DNA of 64,000 bases. It comes from Persicimonas caeni. GTDB taxonomy: Bacteria > Myxococcota_A > Bradymonadia > Bradymonadales > Bradymonadaceae. Below, one piece after another: positions 44,474 to 53,179 of the stretch. Where the stretch lies: assembly GCF_006517175.1 (NCBI RefSeq), contig NZ_CP041186.1:5979074-6043073 (forward strand), read 5' to 3'. The notes under the pieces were generated by a model, which saw only the letters and a program-made list of their open reading frames with translations, was not told the DNA's origin and did not search any database. How positions within the stretch are numbered: the first letter of the stretch is position 1; each line of letters begins with the position of its first letter. The position numbers were made by a program, and so were the translations under genes.

Positions 44474-46168
44474 ATGGACATCGTCTTTCTCGTGGTGGGG
44501 GCGCTCGTCGGCTTGATCGCCGGCGTCGTCTTCGCCAACCGGAAAGCGGATGCCACGCTGGACCATAGGCTCTCCGAGAAGCTCGAGGAGCTACGCGATC
44601 AGACGGTCGAGAAGACCAAAAAACGCGTGGAGGCCGAACTCCGAGAGGAGTTGACCAGCGAAGTCCGCGACGAACTCAAGGATAAATACGACGAAGAGAT
44701 CAAAGCCTCGGCCACCGAGCAGGCCGACCGAAAGCTAGAAGATGCCCAGTCCAAGGCCGACGCGCTGCGAAAGGAAGCGCAGCTCGAGGCCGACTCGATC
44801 AAACTCGAAGCCCAGAAAGAAGCCGAAAAGGAGCTCAAGGAGCGACGCGCCGAGCTACAGAAGCTCGAAGAGCGGCTGACCAATCGCGAGACCAAACTCG
44901 ACGGTCGCGCCTCCAAGCTCGACGAGCGTGACGAGGAGGCCAGCCGACGCGAAGAGCGCATCAACACGCGCGAGCAGGCGCTCAACGAGCGCGAAGAAGA
45001 GTTGTCGCGCCACACCGAGCGCGTGCAAGCCGAGCTCGAAAAGGTCGCCGGCTACACCTCCGAGGAGGCCAAAGAGCAGCTCATCGACTCGATGGTCGCC
45101 GAGGCCAAAGCCGAAGCCACCCAGAAGGTGCGCGAGGTCGAGGAGTCGGCGATGGACGAGGCCGACAAGCGCGCCAAGAAGGTGCTCGCCACCGCCATCC
45201 AGCGCTATGCCGGCGAGTACGTCACCGAGCGCACCGTCAAGGTCGTCCAGCTCCCCTCCGACGACATGAAGGGGCGCATCATCGGCCGCGAGGGCCGCAA
45301 TATCCGCGCCCTGGAGGCGGCCACCGGCATCGACATCATCGTCGACGACACCCCCGAGGTGGTCGTGGTCAGCGGCTTCGATCCGGTGCGTCGCGAGATC
45401 GCACGGCTCTCGCTCGAGAAGCTCATCGCCGACGGGCGCATCCACCCGGCGCGCATCGAGGAGGTCGTCGAGAAGACTGAGCAGGAGATCGCCCAGGTAA
45501 TCAAGGAGTCGGGCGAGCAGGCGGCCTTCGAGTTGGGCGTCCACGGACTGCACCCCGAGATCACCAAGCTGTTGGGGCGCCTGAAGTGGCGCACGAGCTA
45601 CGGCCAGAATATGTGGTCGCACTCCATCGAGGTCGGCTTTTTGTGCGGCTTGATGGCTTCGGAGCTGGGCGTCGACGTCAAGCTCGCCCGGCGCGCAGGC
45701 CTGCTGCACGACATGGGCAAAGCGCTCACCCACGAGCGCGACGGAAGTCACGCGCTCGTGGGCGCCGAGATCGCCAAGAAGCACGGCGAGACCGAGATTG
45801 TGCGAAATGCCATCGCAGCGCACCACGACGAGGAGCCGCAAAACTCGGTCATCGCCCACCTGGTCATCGCCGCCGACGCGCTCTCGGGCGCTCGTCCCGG
45901 CGCTCGCCGCGAGATTTTGGGCACCTACGTCAAGCGCCTCGAGGAGCTCGAGAAGATCTCGCTTGGCTTCGACGGCGTCGAGAAGACCTACGCCATCCAG
46001 GCGGGTCGTGAGATCCGCGTGATGGTTTCGAACTCGAAGGTCTCCGACAACGACGCGTACGCGTTGAGCAAGGATATCGCGCGCAAAATCGAGGACGAGT
46101 TGACCTACCCCGGTCAGGTCAAAGTGTGCGTGATTCGCGAGACCCGCGCGGTCGATTTTGCGAAGTAA
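44474..46168 (+). CDS. rny: Ribonuclease Y
   Basis: 564 residues from ATG 44474 with AGGAG 6 bp upstream. Membrane-anchored endoribonuclease that initiates mRNA decay. N-terminal helix (about 3-22), then a long Glu/Arg/Lys coiled coil (about 25-215). KH domain with [20 protein letters not shown], and HD domain with the metal pair in [18 protein letters not shown] and [12 protein letters not shown]. The C-terminus ([14 protein letters not shown]) is as in the family. RNase Y is the alternative to RNase E in many bacteria. Confidence 0.95.
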   Translation: MDIVFLVVGALVGLIAGVVFANRKADATLDHRLSEKLEELRDQTVEKTKKRVEAELREELTSEVRDELKDKYDEEIKASATEQADRKLEDAQSKADALRKEAQLEADSIKLEAQKEAEKELKERRAELQKLEERLTNRETKLDGRASKLDERDEEASRREERINTREQALNEREEELSRHTERVQAELEKVAGYTSEEAKEQLIDSMVAEAKAEATQKVREVEESAMDEADKRAKKVLATAIQRYAGEYVTERTVKVVQLPSDDMKGRIIGREGRNIRALEAATGIDIIVDDTPEVVVVSGFDPVRREIARLSLEKLIADGRIHPARIEEVVEKTEQEIAQVIKESGEQAAFELGVHGLHPEITKLLGRLKWRTSYGQNMWSHSIEVGFLCGLMASELGVDVKLARRAGLLHDMGKALTHERDGSHALVGAEIAKKHGETEIVRNAIAAHHDEEPQNSVIAHLVIAADALSGARPGARREILGTYVKRLEELEKISLGFDGVEKTYAIQAGREIRVMVSNSKVSDNDAYALSKDIARKIEDELTYPGQVKVCVIRETRAVDFAK

Positions 46169-46175
46169 AGCCACT

Positions 46176-46207
46176 GGCAAGGGGTGCCGCCCGGCACCCC
46201 ACTTGCC
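46176..46207. terminator. Hairpin after rny
   Basis: GGCAAG-GGGTGCC with GGCACCC-ACTTGCC: a long GC-rich stem right after the stop codon. There is no T-run, so it may serve in rho-dependent termination or mRNA 3'-end protection. Confidence 0.45.
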
Positions 46208-46292
46208 AACACCCCCACCCGTGTGTTCTATAACCCCACACCCGGCATTCGCCGGACATAGAACAACACACGATTCCAAACCGACCAGAGCC

Positions 46293-47624
46293 ATGAGCGA
46301 CTTCAACAGCAGCGTACTCGCCGAACTCGACTGGAGAGGGTTCATCCAACAGACGACCCATGAGGATCTCGACGAGCTCCTCGAGAAAGAGTCTGTGACG
46401 CTGTATTGCGGCTTCGATCCCTCGGGTGATTCGCTGCACGTGGGCCACTTGCTGCCGGTGCTGGGGCTCGCCTTCTTCAAGCGCCACGGGCACAACCCAA
46501 TCGCGCTGGTGGGCGGAGCGACCGGCCTCATCGGCGACCCGAGCGGCAAGTCCGAGGAGCGAAACCTCCTCGACGACGAGCAACTCGAGAAGAACGTCGC
46601 CGGCATCAGCGAGCAGCTCCAGTCGATCCTCGATCGCGCCACCGCGATGCACGAGGAGACGATGGGTGACGTAGACGAGTCGAGCGATGAAGTGCCGCTT
46701 CTGAACAACGCCGACTGGCTCAAGCCGTGGAGCTACATCGACTTTCTGCGCGACGTGGGCAAGTACTTCCGCGTCAACGTGATGATGCAGAAGGAGTCGG
46801 TGCGCGCGCGTCTGCAGGAGCGCGAGCAGGGCATCAGCTACACCGAGTTCAGCTACATGCTCATCCAAGCCTTCGACTTCATGCACCTGCGTGAGCACCA
46901 CAACTGCAAGCTACAAATCGGCGGCAGTGACCAGTGGGGCAATATCACCGCCGGTACCGAGCTGACGCGTCGCAAGCTCGGTGAGACCGTCTTCGGGATC
47001 ACCTTCCCGCTGATCACCGATTCGTCGGGCAACAAGCTTGGCAAGACCGAGGGCGGTGCCGTCTGGCTCGACCCCGAGCGCACCAGCCCCTACGAGTTCT
47101 ACCAGTACTGGGTGCGCCGCGACGACGCCGACGTGCCCAAGCTCCTGCGCCTCTTTACGTTCCTGCCCAAAGACGAGGTCGACGAGCTCGTCGCCGAGAT
47201 CGAAGAGGGCAGAAACCGCGGGCAGGTCCAAGAGAAGCTCGCCTGGGAGGTTACCGCGCTCGTCCACGGCGCCGACGAGGCCGACAAGGCCGTGCGCGCC
47301 TCCAAAATGCTCTTCGGCGAGAAGATCGAAGGGCTGTCGGACCGCGAGCTGGCGTCGATTTTTGCCGACGTGCCCTCCACGGAAATCCCCAAGGAGAAGT
47401 TCGAGGGCGAGGGAGTCGGCATCCTCGACCTGTTCACCGAGACCGGCCTGCAAAACTCCAACGGCGCCGCGCGCCGGCTCATCAAGCAGGGCGGGGCGTA
47501 CCTGAACAACGAGAAGCTCGAGCGTTGGGACAAGCAGGTCACTCTCGATGACTTGGCCAGCGAGTCGATGATGGTGCTCAGGAGCGGCAAGAAGAACTAC
47601 CACGTGGTCAAGGTGGTTGGTTGA
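46293..47624 (+). CDS. tyrS: Tyrosyl-tRNA synthetase
   Basis: 443 residues, class I aminoacyl-tRNA synthetase charging tRNA-Tyr. Tyrosine-binding and HIGH region: LYCGFDPSGDSLHVGHLLPV. Other motifs: SYMLIQAFDFMHLR and GGSDQWGNITAGTEL, with the KMSKS-equivalent KLGKTEGGAVWL. The C-terminal S4-like RNA-binding domain contains GAARRLIKQGGAYLNNEKL. The KLGKT form of the motif matches the long TyrS group of Escherichia coli type. The ATG at 46293 is chosen; the longer frame from 46158 begins inside rny. Confidence 0.95.
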   Translation: MSDFNSSVLAELDWRGFIQQTTHEDLDELLEKESVTLYCGFDPSGDSLHVGHLLPVLGLAFFKRHGHNPIALVGGATGLIGDPSGKSEERNLLDDEQLEKNVAGISEQLQSILDRATAMHEETMGDVDESSDEVPLLNNADWLKPWSYIDFLRDVGKYFRVNVMMQKESVRARLQEREQGISYTEFSYMLIQAFDFMHLREHHNCKLQIGGSDQWGNITAGTELTRRKLGETVFGITFPLITDSSGNKLGKTEGGAVWLDPERTSPYEFYQYWVRRDDADVPKLLRLFTFLPKDEVDELVAEIEEGRNRGQVQEKLAWEVTALVHGADEADKAVRASKMLFGEKIEGLSDRELASIFADVPSTEIPKEKFEGEGVGILDLFTETGLQNSNGAARRLIKQGGAYLNNEKLERWDKQVTLDDLASESMMVLRSGKKNYHVVKVVG

Positions 47625-47633
47625 GGGAGGGAG

Positions 47634-47690
47634 AGAGTAAAAGAGTAAAGGAGTGAAGAGTAAAAGAGTGAAAGAGTAAGAGAGCAAGAA
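47634..47690. repeat. Degenerate GAGTRAAA octamer repeats, locus 1
   Basis: About seven head-to-tail units of GAGTAAAA / GAGTGAAA with indels, all purine-rich on the plus strand, between tyrS and its terminator. The same repeat recurs at 51208-51271. Confidence 0.7.
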
Positions 47691-47694
47691 TGAG

Positions 47695-47734
47695 AAAAGG
47701 CCGGCGCCGCGATGAAGCGGCGCCGGCCTTTTTT
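47695..47734. terminator. Strong bidirectional rho-independent terminator
   Basis: Perfect 12-bp stem GGCCGGCGCCGC / GCGGCGCCGGCC (47699-47710 with 47717-47728), with T6 to the right and A4 to the left. It sits between tyrS and the convergent beta-helix lipoprotein gene. Confidence 0.92.
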
Positions 47735-47754
47735 GATCGTCCTAAACTAGGAGA

Positions 47755-49662
47755 TCAGAGGCCACAGGCGGTGACTGCAGCGGCGGCGCCGCCACCACCG
47801 ATGTCGGAGGCGCTGATATTCAGCCCGCTGCACTCGGTCAGCGAGGCGTTATCGCGCACGAAGAGCGCCACGCCACCGCTGTTGGTCAGCTCGGTGTTCG
47901 TGATGCTGATGCTCGTTGCACCGTTCCAGTAACCCAGTCCGACGTTGGAGGCTTCGACATCGTCGAAGGAGTTGTCGCTGCCGCCGCCGTCGACGACCAC
48001 GTGGGTCAGCTCGTTGCTCGAGCTGGTGGTGTTGGCGAAGCGAATACCTCGCCACCAGCCAGCGGTCGACTCAGAACCCTCGAAGGTGATGGGGTTGTCG
48101 GCGGTACCCACTGCGTTGAGGGTGGCGTCGCTGACGACCTCGAGGCCGACGCGCTCGTCGAACTGGAAGGTGGCGCCGGGCTCGACGACCAGATCGGCGC
48201 CGTCGCCGGTGACCTTCAGGTTGTCGGAGATGAAGTAGGGCACGTTGACGCCTTTCCACGTGGCGGCCTCGGTGAGGTCGCCGCCCGGGATCTCGATGAT
48301 GTCTTCGGTGTTGCCCGAGTAGTCGGATACGTCATCCAAATCGCCGATCACGTGCGCTCCGGCCATCATGGCGCCGTTGGTGTTGCCGGTGATGGTATTG
48401 TTCTCGAAGGCCGTGAAGTTGGTGTTGTCACGGGCATACACGCCCCAAGCACCACTGTTGCGGATCGTCGAGTTCTTCAGCGTGACTCGGGTCTCGCCAT
48501 TCCAGTAGCCCATGCCCAGGTTGGAGGCTTCGACATCGTTGAAGGAGTTGTCACTGCCGCCGCCGTCGATGACCACGTGGGTCAGCTCGTTGCTCGAGCT
48601 GGTGGTGTTGGCGTAGCGAATGCCTCGCCACCAGCCGGCGCTATCTTCGGAACCCTCGAAGGTGATGGGGGCGTCGGCAGTGCCCACCGCGTTGAGGGTA
48701 GCGTCGCTGACCACCTCGAGGCCGACCTGTTCTTCGAATTGGAAGGTGGCGCCGGGCTCGACGACCAGATCGGCGCCGTCGCCGGTGACCTTCAGGTTGT
48801 CGGAGATGAAGTAGGGGACGTTGACGGCCTTCCACGTGGCGGCCTCGGTGAGGTCGCCGCCCGGGATCTCGATGATGTCGTTGGTGTTGCCCGAGTAGTC
48901 GGAGGCGTCGTCCAGATCGCCGATCACGTGCGCTCCGGCCATCACGGCGCCGTTGGCGTTGCCGGTGATGGTGTTGTTCTCGAAGGCGGTGAAGTTCGAG
49001 TTGTCCCGCGCGTACACACCCCAGGCTGCGCTGTTGCGGATGGTCGAGTTTGTCAGGGTGATCTTCGTCTCACCGTTCCAATAACCGAGACCCAAGTTGG
49101 AGGGCTCGACGTCGGAGAACGGGTTGTCGCTGCCGGCGCCGTCGATGGTCACGTAGACCAGCTTGTTGTCGCTGCTGGTGGTGTCACCGAAGCGAATGCC
49201 TCGCCACCACCCGGCGGTCGACTCCGAGCCAGTAAAGAGGATGCCGCTGTCGGCGGTGCCCTCGGCGGTCATTTTCCCGCGCACGTTCAAGCCGGTGTCC
49301 TCGGCAAAACGCAGCACCGAGCCTGGCAGGATCGTCAGGTGACCCTCGGCACTGACGGTGACGCTGCTTGTCACGTCATAGCAACCGTCGAGAGTGACAG
49401 CGGTCTCGACGTCTTCGGCCAACTCCTCGTAGGTAGTGCAATCGTTGGTGTTGGTGCCGCCGTCGTTGGTGCCGCCGTCGTTGGTGCCACCGTCGTTGTT
49501 TCCGGCGTCGGCGCCGTTGTTGACCGTGTTGTTGCTGTTATTGTCGTCACCGTCATCACCGCAGCCCGCGGTGAGGGTGATCGCTACCGCGACCACCATC
49601 AGTCGCGCCGAAAGACGGGACAGACCCCGAAGAGAAAGATCACTACGTTCGAAAAACATCAT
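47755..49662 (-). CDS. Parallel beta-helix lipoprotein with near-identical internal repeats
   Basis: 635 residues. Start ATG 49662 with GAGG upstream; the signal peptide ends in lipobox LTAGC. An Asn/Asp/Gly linker with GGTNDGGTNDGGTN follows. The rest is right-handed beta-helix-like sequence with a 192-residue repeat, present about two and a half times. Each unit runs: VVEPGATFQF, STAGWWRGIR, SSNELTHVVIDGGGSDNSF, SNLGMGYWNGET, GAWGVYARDN, TAFENNTITGN, GAHVIGDLDD, IEIPGGDLTEAATWK. The 576-bp DNA repeats are nearly identical, so they are recent or homogenised by gene conversion. Surface display is likely; the binding partner is unknown. Confidence 0.88.
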   Translation of the reverse strand: MMFFERSDLSLRGLSRLSARLMVVAVAITLTAGCGDDGDDNNSNNTVNNGADAGNNDGGTNDGGTNDGGTNTNDCTTYEELAEDVETAVTLDGCYDVTSSVTVSAEGHLTILPGSVLRFAEDTGLNVRGKMTAEGTADSGILFTGSESTAGWWRGIRFGDTTSSDNKLVYVTIDGAGSDNPFSDVEPSNLGLGYWNGETKITLTNSTIRNSAAWGVYARDNSNFTAFENNTITGNANGAVMAGAHVIGDLDDASDYSGNTNDIIEIPGGDLTEAATWKAVNVPYFISDNLKVTGDGADLVVEPGATFQFEEQVGLEVVSDATLNAVGTADAPITFEGSEDSAGWWRGIRYANTTSSSNELTHVVIDGGGSDNSFNDVEASNLGMGYWNGETRVTLKNSTIRNSGAWGVYARDNTNFTAFENNTITGNTNGAMMAGAHVIGDLDDVSDYSGNTEDIIEIPGGDLTEAATWKGVNVPYFISDNLKVTGDGADLVVEPGATFQFDERVGLEVVSDATLNAVGTADNPITFEGSESTAGWWRGIRFANTTSSSNELTHVVVDGGGSDNSFDDVEASNVGLGYWNGATSISITNTELTNSGGVALFVRDNASLTECSGLNISASDIGGGGAAAAVTACGL

Positions 49663-49763
49663 ACTTTCAACCTCTCACGAAAGAAGAGTTCCATGTCAAT
49701 GCTTACTGGATGGCTAATAATAATTCGGTTGCAAGTCAACAATTTGCACGACTAGATCGCCGC

Positions 49764-51155
49764 TTAGAGCGTAACCGGCTCTCCGAAGCGCATGATGTGA
49801 ACCGCGTCGGCCTCCGTGTCAGCCTCCAGATGCCCCTGGAAGGCAGCTTTGGCGTCCTCCTCGCCGTGCACGAGTAGGACGCGCTTGGCGGCGGATTGAT
49901 TCACCCAGCGCGTCAGCGTGCGGCGGCCGGCGTGGGCCGAAAAACCGTTGATCGTCCAGACCTGCGCGTTGCAGTCGTAGTAGCTGCCCATGATGCGTAC
50001 CGTCGAGGCGCCCTCGACGATCTGGCGGCCCAGACTTCCCTCGGCCTGATAGCCGCAAAAGACGACGCTGCATTCGGGGCGCTCCAGGTTGAACCGCAGG
50101 TGGTGCAAGATGCGCCCGCCGGTGACCATGCCACTGCCTGCCAGGATGATCGCGCCGGAGCGGTGGTCGTTGATGCGGATGGAGTCGCGCGCCGAGCGGC
50201 TGAAGGTCAGCGCGGCGAAGTTGAACGGATTGCCGCCGTTTTCAGCCATCTCGAGCGCCTCTTTATCGAAGAACTCGGGGAAGCGGGTGAACACGCGCGT
50301 GACGTCGATGGCCATGGGGCTGTCGAGGTAAATGCGTGTGTTCTTGGGCAGCCGTCCGCCACGCCAAGCTTCGTAGAGGACGTAGAGAAGCTCCTGGGCG
50401 CGCTCGACGGCAAAGGTCGGCACGAGCACGTTCCCGTTGCGCTCGATGGTGGTGCAGATGGCTTCTTCGAACTCGGCGACGGTCTCGTCGAAGGCGCGGT
50501 GGCTGCGGTCGCCATAGGTGCTCTCGACGATGGCGATGTCGGCTTCGGGCGCGCGCTCCGGGTCGCGGATGAGCGGCTTGTCGACATTGCCCAGGTCACC
50601 CGAGAAGAGAAGGCGGCGGGTCTCGTCGCCCTCGGTCAGCTCCAACAGGATGAACGCCGAGCCGAGGATGTGGCCGGCGTCGTAGAAGGTCAGCCGAATA
50701 TTCTCGGTCAGCTCGAGCGGTTCGTGGTAGCCCACAAAGGTGTTCCACCGATCGAAGGTGTCGAAGATGTCCGGCTCTTCATAGAGCGGGGCGATCGGCG
50801 GGGTGCCCTCGGGCCGGTTGGCGTTCGCGCGCTTGGTCGCTTGCTCGATGAGTTCGACCGAGTCGACCAGGCTGATGCGCGAGATCTCGTAGGTCGGCCG
50901 CGTCGAGATGATCTCGCCGTCGAACCCCTCTTTGACGAAGAGCGGGATGCGCCCGATATGATCGAGGTGCCCGTGAGAGACCACGATATAATCGATGGAC
51001 TTCGGGTCGATGGGCAGAGGAGGGCGGTTGTGCTCGCGCACGCGCTTGCCGCCCTGGAAGATGCCGCAATCGAGGAGAATACGAGTCTGGCCGACTTCGA
51101 GGAGGTGGCAAGAGCCGGTGACGCCTTCAGCGGCGCCGAAACTGGTCAACTGCAT
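49764..51155 (-). CDS. MBL-fold beta-CASP RNA hydrolase-like protein
   Basis: 463 residues. Metallo-beta-lactamase motifs: SHGHLDHIGR (HxHxDH), FYDAGHILGSAF and LLFSGDLGN. These are followed by the beta-CASP insert (IVESTYGDR, VLVPTFAVERAQELLYVL, IYLDSPMA) and the C-terminal RNA-specificity module (TINGFSAHAGRRTL, VLLVHGEEDAKAAF). This is the bacterial CPSF/YSH1-like family, predicted exo- or endoribonucleases acting on RNA in the cytoplasm. Two-zinc catalytic residues are all present. It lies just downstream of the tRNA operon on the same strand, separated by a purine-rich repeat and a terminator; a role in RNA processing is plausible but not shown. Confidence 0.92.
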   Translation of the reverse strand: MQLTSFGAAEGVTGSCHLLEVGQTRILLDCGIFQGGKRVREHNRPPLPIDPKSIDYIVVSHGHLDHIGRIPLFVKEGFDGEIISTRPTYEISRISLVDSVELIEQATKRANANRPEGTPPIAPLYEEPDIFDTFDRWNTFVGYHEPLELTENIRLTFYDAGHILGSAFILLELTEGDETRRLLFSGDLGNVDKPLIRDPERAPEADIAIVESTYGDRSHRAFDETVAEFEEAICTTIERNGNVLVPTFAVERAQELLYVLYEAWRGGRLPKNTRIYLDSPMAIDVTRVFTRFPEFFDKEALEMAENGGNPFNFAALTFSRSARDSIRINDHRSGAIILAGSGMVTGGRILHHLRFNLERPECSVVFCGYQAEGSLGRQIVEGASTVRIMGSYYDCNAQVWTINGFSAHAGRRTLTRWVNQSAAKRVLLVHGEEDAKAAFQGHLEADTEADAVHIMRFGEPVTL

Positions 51156-51207
51156 AGGTTACTGCGGGGCAAAAGGGCAAAGAAGCGAAACAGCCAACGA
51201 ACAAACG

Positions 51208-51271
51208 AGTAAAAGAGTGAAAGAGTGAAAGAGTAAAAGAGTAAAAGAGTAAACGGGTGAAAGAGTGAAAG
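51208..51271. repeat. GAGTRAAA octamer repeats, locus 2
   Basis: Eight tandem 8-bp units alternating GAGTAAAA, GAGTGAAA and close variants, about 50 bp upstream of the beta-CASP gene start. Polypurine on the plus strand. Same unit as at 47634-47690, 3.5 kb away. Confidence 0.85.
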
Positions 51272-51336
51272 AGCAGGAAGAGGATAAGAACGAGTGCCCG
51301 CAGTGGCCACCAAAAAAATGCCCAAGAAAGACGAAA

Positions 51337-51366
51337 CCCCGCAAAGCTCGAAAAAGCTTTGCGGGG
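51337..51366 (-). terminator. Terminator of tRNA operon copy 1
   Basis: CCCCGCAAAGCT / AGCTTTGCGGGG, a perfect 12-bp stem directly 3' of tRNA-Glu on the minus strand, followed by TTTCGTCTTTCTT. Confidence 0.85.
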
Positions 51367-51370
51367 TCAG

Positions 51371-51445
51371 CGTCCCGTACGGGATTCGAACCCGTGTCGC
51401 TGGCGTGAAAGGCCAGTGTCCTGGACCAGGCTAGACGAACGGGAC
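51371..51445 (-). tRNA. tRNA-Glu (anticodon UUC), copy 1
   Basis: 75 nt. Acceptor GTCCCGT/ACGGGAC with discriminator G, anticodon stem CTGGC/GCCAG around loop CTTTCAC (TTC anticodon), T-arm loop GTTCGAATC. CCA is not encoded. Confidence 0.95.
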
Positions 51446-51446
51446 G

Positions 51447-51519
51447 TGAGCCGTGCTGGGATCGAACCAGCGACCCGCAGATTAAAAGTCTGCTGCTCTA
51501 CCAACTGAGCTAACGGCCC
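51447..51519 (-). tRNA. tRNA-Lys (anticodon UUU), copy 1
   Basis: 73 nt, only 1 nt from tRNA-Glu. Acceptor GGGCCGT/ACGGCTC (one G-U pair), D-arm AGCTCAGTTGGTAGAGC, anticodon loop CTTTTAAT (TTT), T-arm GGTTCGATCC. CCA is not encoded. Confidence 0.95.
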
Positions 51520-51585
51520 AAATTCCGGCCACTTGGCCGAAGTTTGTCCCCGCCTCGGAGGGGATGCCTCGTCAACGGGAGGGCG

Positions 51586-51614
51586 TTTATAAGGGGGCTT
51601 TGTGCGCCTGTCAA
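51586..51614 (-). promoter_or_regulatory. Near-consensus promoter of tRNA operon copy 1
   Basis: On the minus strand, TTGACA (51614-51609), 17-bp spacer, TATAAA (51591-51586), followed by a GC-rich leader before tRNA-Lys. The -35 box and the spacer lie outside the duplicated unit. Confidence 0.85.
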
Positions 51615-51698
51615 CTGCTTCAATAACTTCTTTGCCAAAAAGTGCCAAACGGTCTCGTCAAAGGGGCCGAGCGGCGGTGAGACTCAAGAAAGACGAAA

Positions 51699-51728
51699 CC
51701 CCGCAAAGCTCGAAAAAGCTTTGCGGGG
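51699..51728 (-). terminator. Terminator of tRNA operon copy 2
   Basis: Same 12-bp stem as copy 1. It should end transcription from the upstream promoter before copy 1, making the copies independent units. Confidence 0.85.
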
Positions 51729-51732
51729 TCAG

Positions 51733-51807
51733 CGTCCCGTACGGGATTCGAACCCGTGTCGCTGGCGTGAAAGGCCAGTGTCCTGGACCAGGCTAGACGA
51801 ACGGGAC
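51733..51807 (-). tRNA. tRNA-Glu (anticodon UUC), copy 2
   Basis: Identical in sequence to copy 1 (75 nt, TTC anticodon, discriminator G, no encoded CCA). Confidence 0.95.
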
Positions 51808-51808
51808 G

Positions 51809-51881
51809 TGAGCCGTGCTGGGATCGAACCAGCGACCCGCAGATTAAAAGTCTGCTGCTCTACCAACTGAGCTAACGGCCC
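51809..51881 (-). tRNA. tRNA-Lys (anticodon UUU), copy 2
   Basis: Identical in sequence to copy 1 (73 nt, TTT anticodon, no encoded CCA). Confidence 0.95.
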
Positions 51882-51947
51882 AAATTCCGGCCATTTGGCC
51901 GAAGTTTGTCCCCGCTTCGGAGGGGATGCCTCGTCAACGGGAGGGCG

Positions 51948-51976
51948 TTTATATGTATGGTTGGTGGACCTGTCAA
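51948..51976 (-). promoter_or_regulatory. Near-consensus promoter of tRNA operon copy 2
   Basis: On the minus strand, TTGACA (51976-51971), 17-bp spacer of unrelated sequence to copy 1, TATAAA (51953-51948). Confidence 0.85.
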
Positions 51977-52119
51977 CAGAATTTTCCAAATTTGTCGACG
52001 AGGTCGGTTTCTCTCCTTTTATCTGTGTCTATTTTGAATAAAGCGGCACAGATTGGTACTCTAATAAGCGATTGAAACGTCGGCGGTTGACCGATGTCGA
52101 AGTACCACGGGGCACGCAC

Positions 52120-52635
52120 ATGGAACGTTCATATCGTAGACGCTGGAGAAACACGCGGGACACTATCCCCGCCCGGCGCCGTCGTCGACGCACTCACCGT
52201 CGCGATCACAAGCGCGGCGGCACCTACTATCCGATGCGTGTCGATCCGCAATCGGCGTTGCGCGGCGTTCGTACGCGCCTCGTCGGGGCGGTGATCGCCG
52301 CGTCGACCACGCTGGTCTGCGTGCTCTATGCAATGCTGACTTCGATGAGTTCGTTCGGGTCGACTTTCGCGCTGACCTTCGGGCTGTGCTCGTTCGGGGC
52401 GGCCGTGGCGCTGTTGCTCAGCGCTCGCCACGAAGAAGAAGTCCACGAGCTCGCTTCTGAATTCAACGATCGCCACCGCCAGGCCTCCGAGGTCGATTCG
52501 ACCCCGACAACCCCATCCACGCCGCGTGCGTTGCCCGAGCCCAACCCCCTCGAGGGAGCCGAGCTCTTCGAGCGCACGGAGATGAGAGGCGTGAGAAAGC
52601 GCAGTTATTCCGAAAAAACTGACGGTGTCATCTGA
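52120..52635 (+). CDS. Small membrane protein of unknown function
   Basis: 171 residues from ATG 52120; TTG 52072 and ATG 52234 are alternatives. The first 40 residues are extremely Arg-rich (for example ARRRRRRTHRRDHKRGG) and may be partly non-coding; the frame becomes convincing from about 52234. Two transmembrane helices (about 60-105, VGAVIAASTTLVCVLYAML and FALTFGLCSFGAAVALLLS) are followed by a hydrophilic tail with a Pro/Thr-rich stretch. Not recognised. Convergent with queD. Confidence 0.5.
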   Translation: MERSYRRRWRNTRDTIPARRRRRRTHRRDHKRGGTYYPMRVDPQSALRGVRTRLVGAVIAASTTLVCVLYAMLTSMSSFGSTFALTFGLCSFGAAVALLLSARHEEEVHELASEFNDRHRQASEVDSTPTTPSTPRALPEPNPLEGAELFERTEMRGVRKRSYSEKTDGVI

Positions 52636-52649
52636 CCAGCCCTTCTTCC

Positions 52650-52673
52650 CGCCCCCTGATTTCACCGGGGGCG
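52650..52673. terminator. Hairpin between convergent small membrane gene and queD
   Basis: CGCCCCC (52650-52656) with GGGGGCG (52667-52673) in the 39-bp gap between the two stop codons; no long T-run. Confidence 0.5.
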
Positions 52674-52674
52674 C

Positions 52675-53037
52675 TTACTCGCCGCGGTAAGTACACGCCG
52701 AGGTGCACGTCTCGTGCACCGTGATCGCGCTCAGACAATCGAGCGTCTTTTCGAGCCTCACCCAGATCCACCGCGCCAAAACTTCCGAGGTGGGATTCTC
52801 CAGCCCCTCGATCTCGTTAAGGAAATAGTGGTCGAGTTCGTCATGGAGCGGCTTCCACGCCTCCTTGATCTCGGCGAAGTCAATTAACCAGCCGGTATCC
52901 GGGTCGACAGGGCCTTTGACTTCGACGGTCACTTTGAACGAGTGGCCGTGCAGCCGCCGGCACTTGTGTCCTTCGGGCGTGTTCGGGAGACGGTGGGCGG
53001 CTTCAAAGCGAAATTGTTTGGTCAGTTCTACTACCAT
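52675..53037 (-). CDS. queD: 6-carboxytetrahydropterin synthase QueD-like
   Basis: 120 residues of the 6-pyruvoyl-tetrahydropterin synthase/QueD family, which makes 6-carboxy-tetrahydropterin for queuosine. Zinc ligands in FEAAHRLP and LHGHSFKV. The Cys in [13 protein letters not shown] is the catalytic-type Cys preceding the HGH ligands. DFAEIK and LDHYFLNE are the usual core strings, and [11 protein letters not shown] is the C-terminal substrate Glu region. The other queuosine genes (queC, queE) are not in this window. The start ATG is divergent from the methyltransferase gene with a 142-bp gap. Confidence 0.9.
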   Translation of the reverse strand: MVVELTKQFRFEAAHRLPNTPEGHKCRRLHGHSFKVTVEVKGPVDPDTGWLIDFAEIKEAWKPLHDELDHYFLNEIEGLENPTSEVLARWIWVRLEKTLDCLSAITVHETCTSACTYRGE

Positions 53038-53179
53038 TTTTACTTCTTTCTCGGTTCGAGTGGTTCGACGGCCTTTCTATACCACCCATACCAACGGACA
53101 ACCAGCCCTCCACATTGCATTTTGTCTCCCCTGTCCGGTAAGACAGATCGGGGCTGATTCGTCATCTGGAGCAACATCG

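Larger units (their letters stand above)
51323..51591. repeat. Tandem tRNA-operon duplication, unit 1
   Basis: About 269 bp carrying terminator, tRNA-Glu, tRNA-Lys and the -10 region. It is repeated at 51685-51953 with an offset of exactly 362 bp and only two differences that I can see, both upstream of the tRNAs. Confidence 0.92.
51685..51953. repeat. Tandem tRNA-operon duplication, unit 2
   Basis: Second copy of the 269-bp unit. The tRNAs and terminator are unchanged; the leader differs at two positions (CATTTGG for CACTTGG, GCTTCGG for GCCTCGG). Confidence 0.92.

Noticed and set aside
51208-51271. Possible CRISPR array
   Set aside because: Units are 8 bp and directly contiguous with no spacers; it is a simple tandem repeat.
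52094-52294. Alternative 66-aa frame overlapping the small membrane gene
   Set aside because: Its codon pattern is not worse than that of the Arg-rich N-terminus of the chosen ORF, but it has no ribosome site and stops before the membrane helices. Kept only as a doubt about the start of the chosen ORF.
53038-53179. Possible SAM or SAH riboswitch before the methionine gene
   Set aside because: Only a small CCCC/GGGG hairpin is visible; no conserved aptamer core could be recognised.
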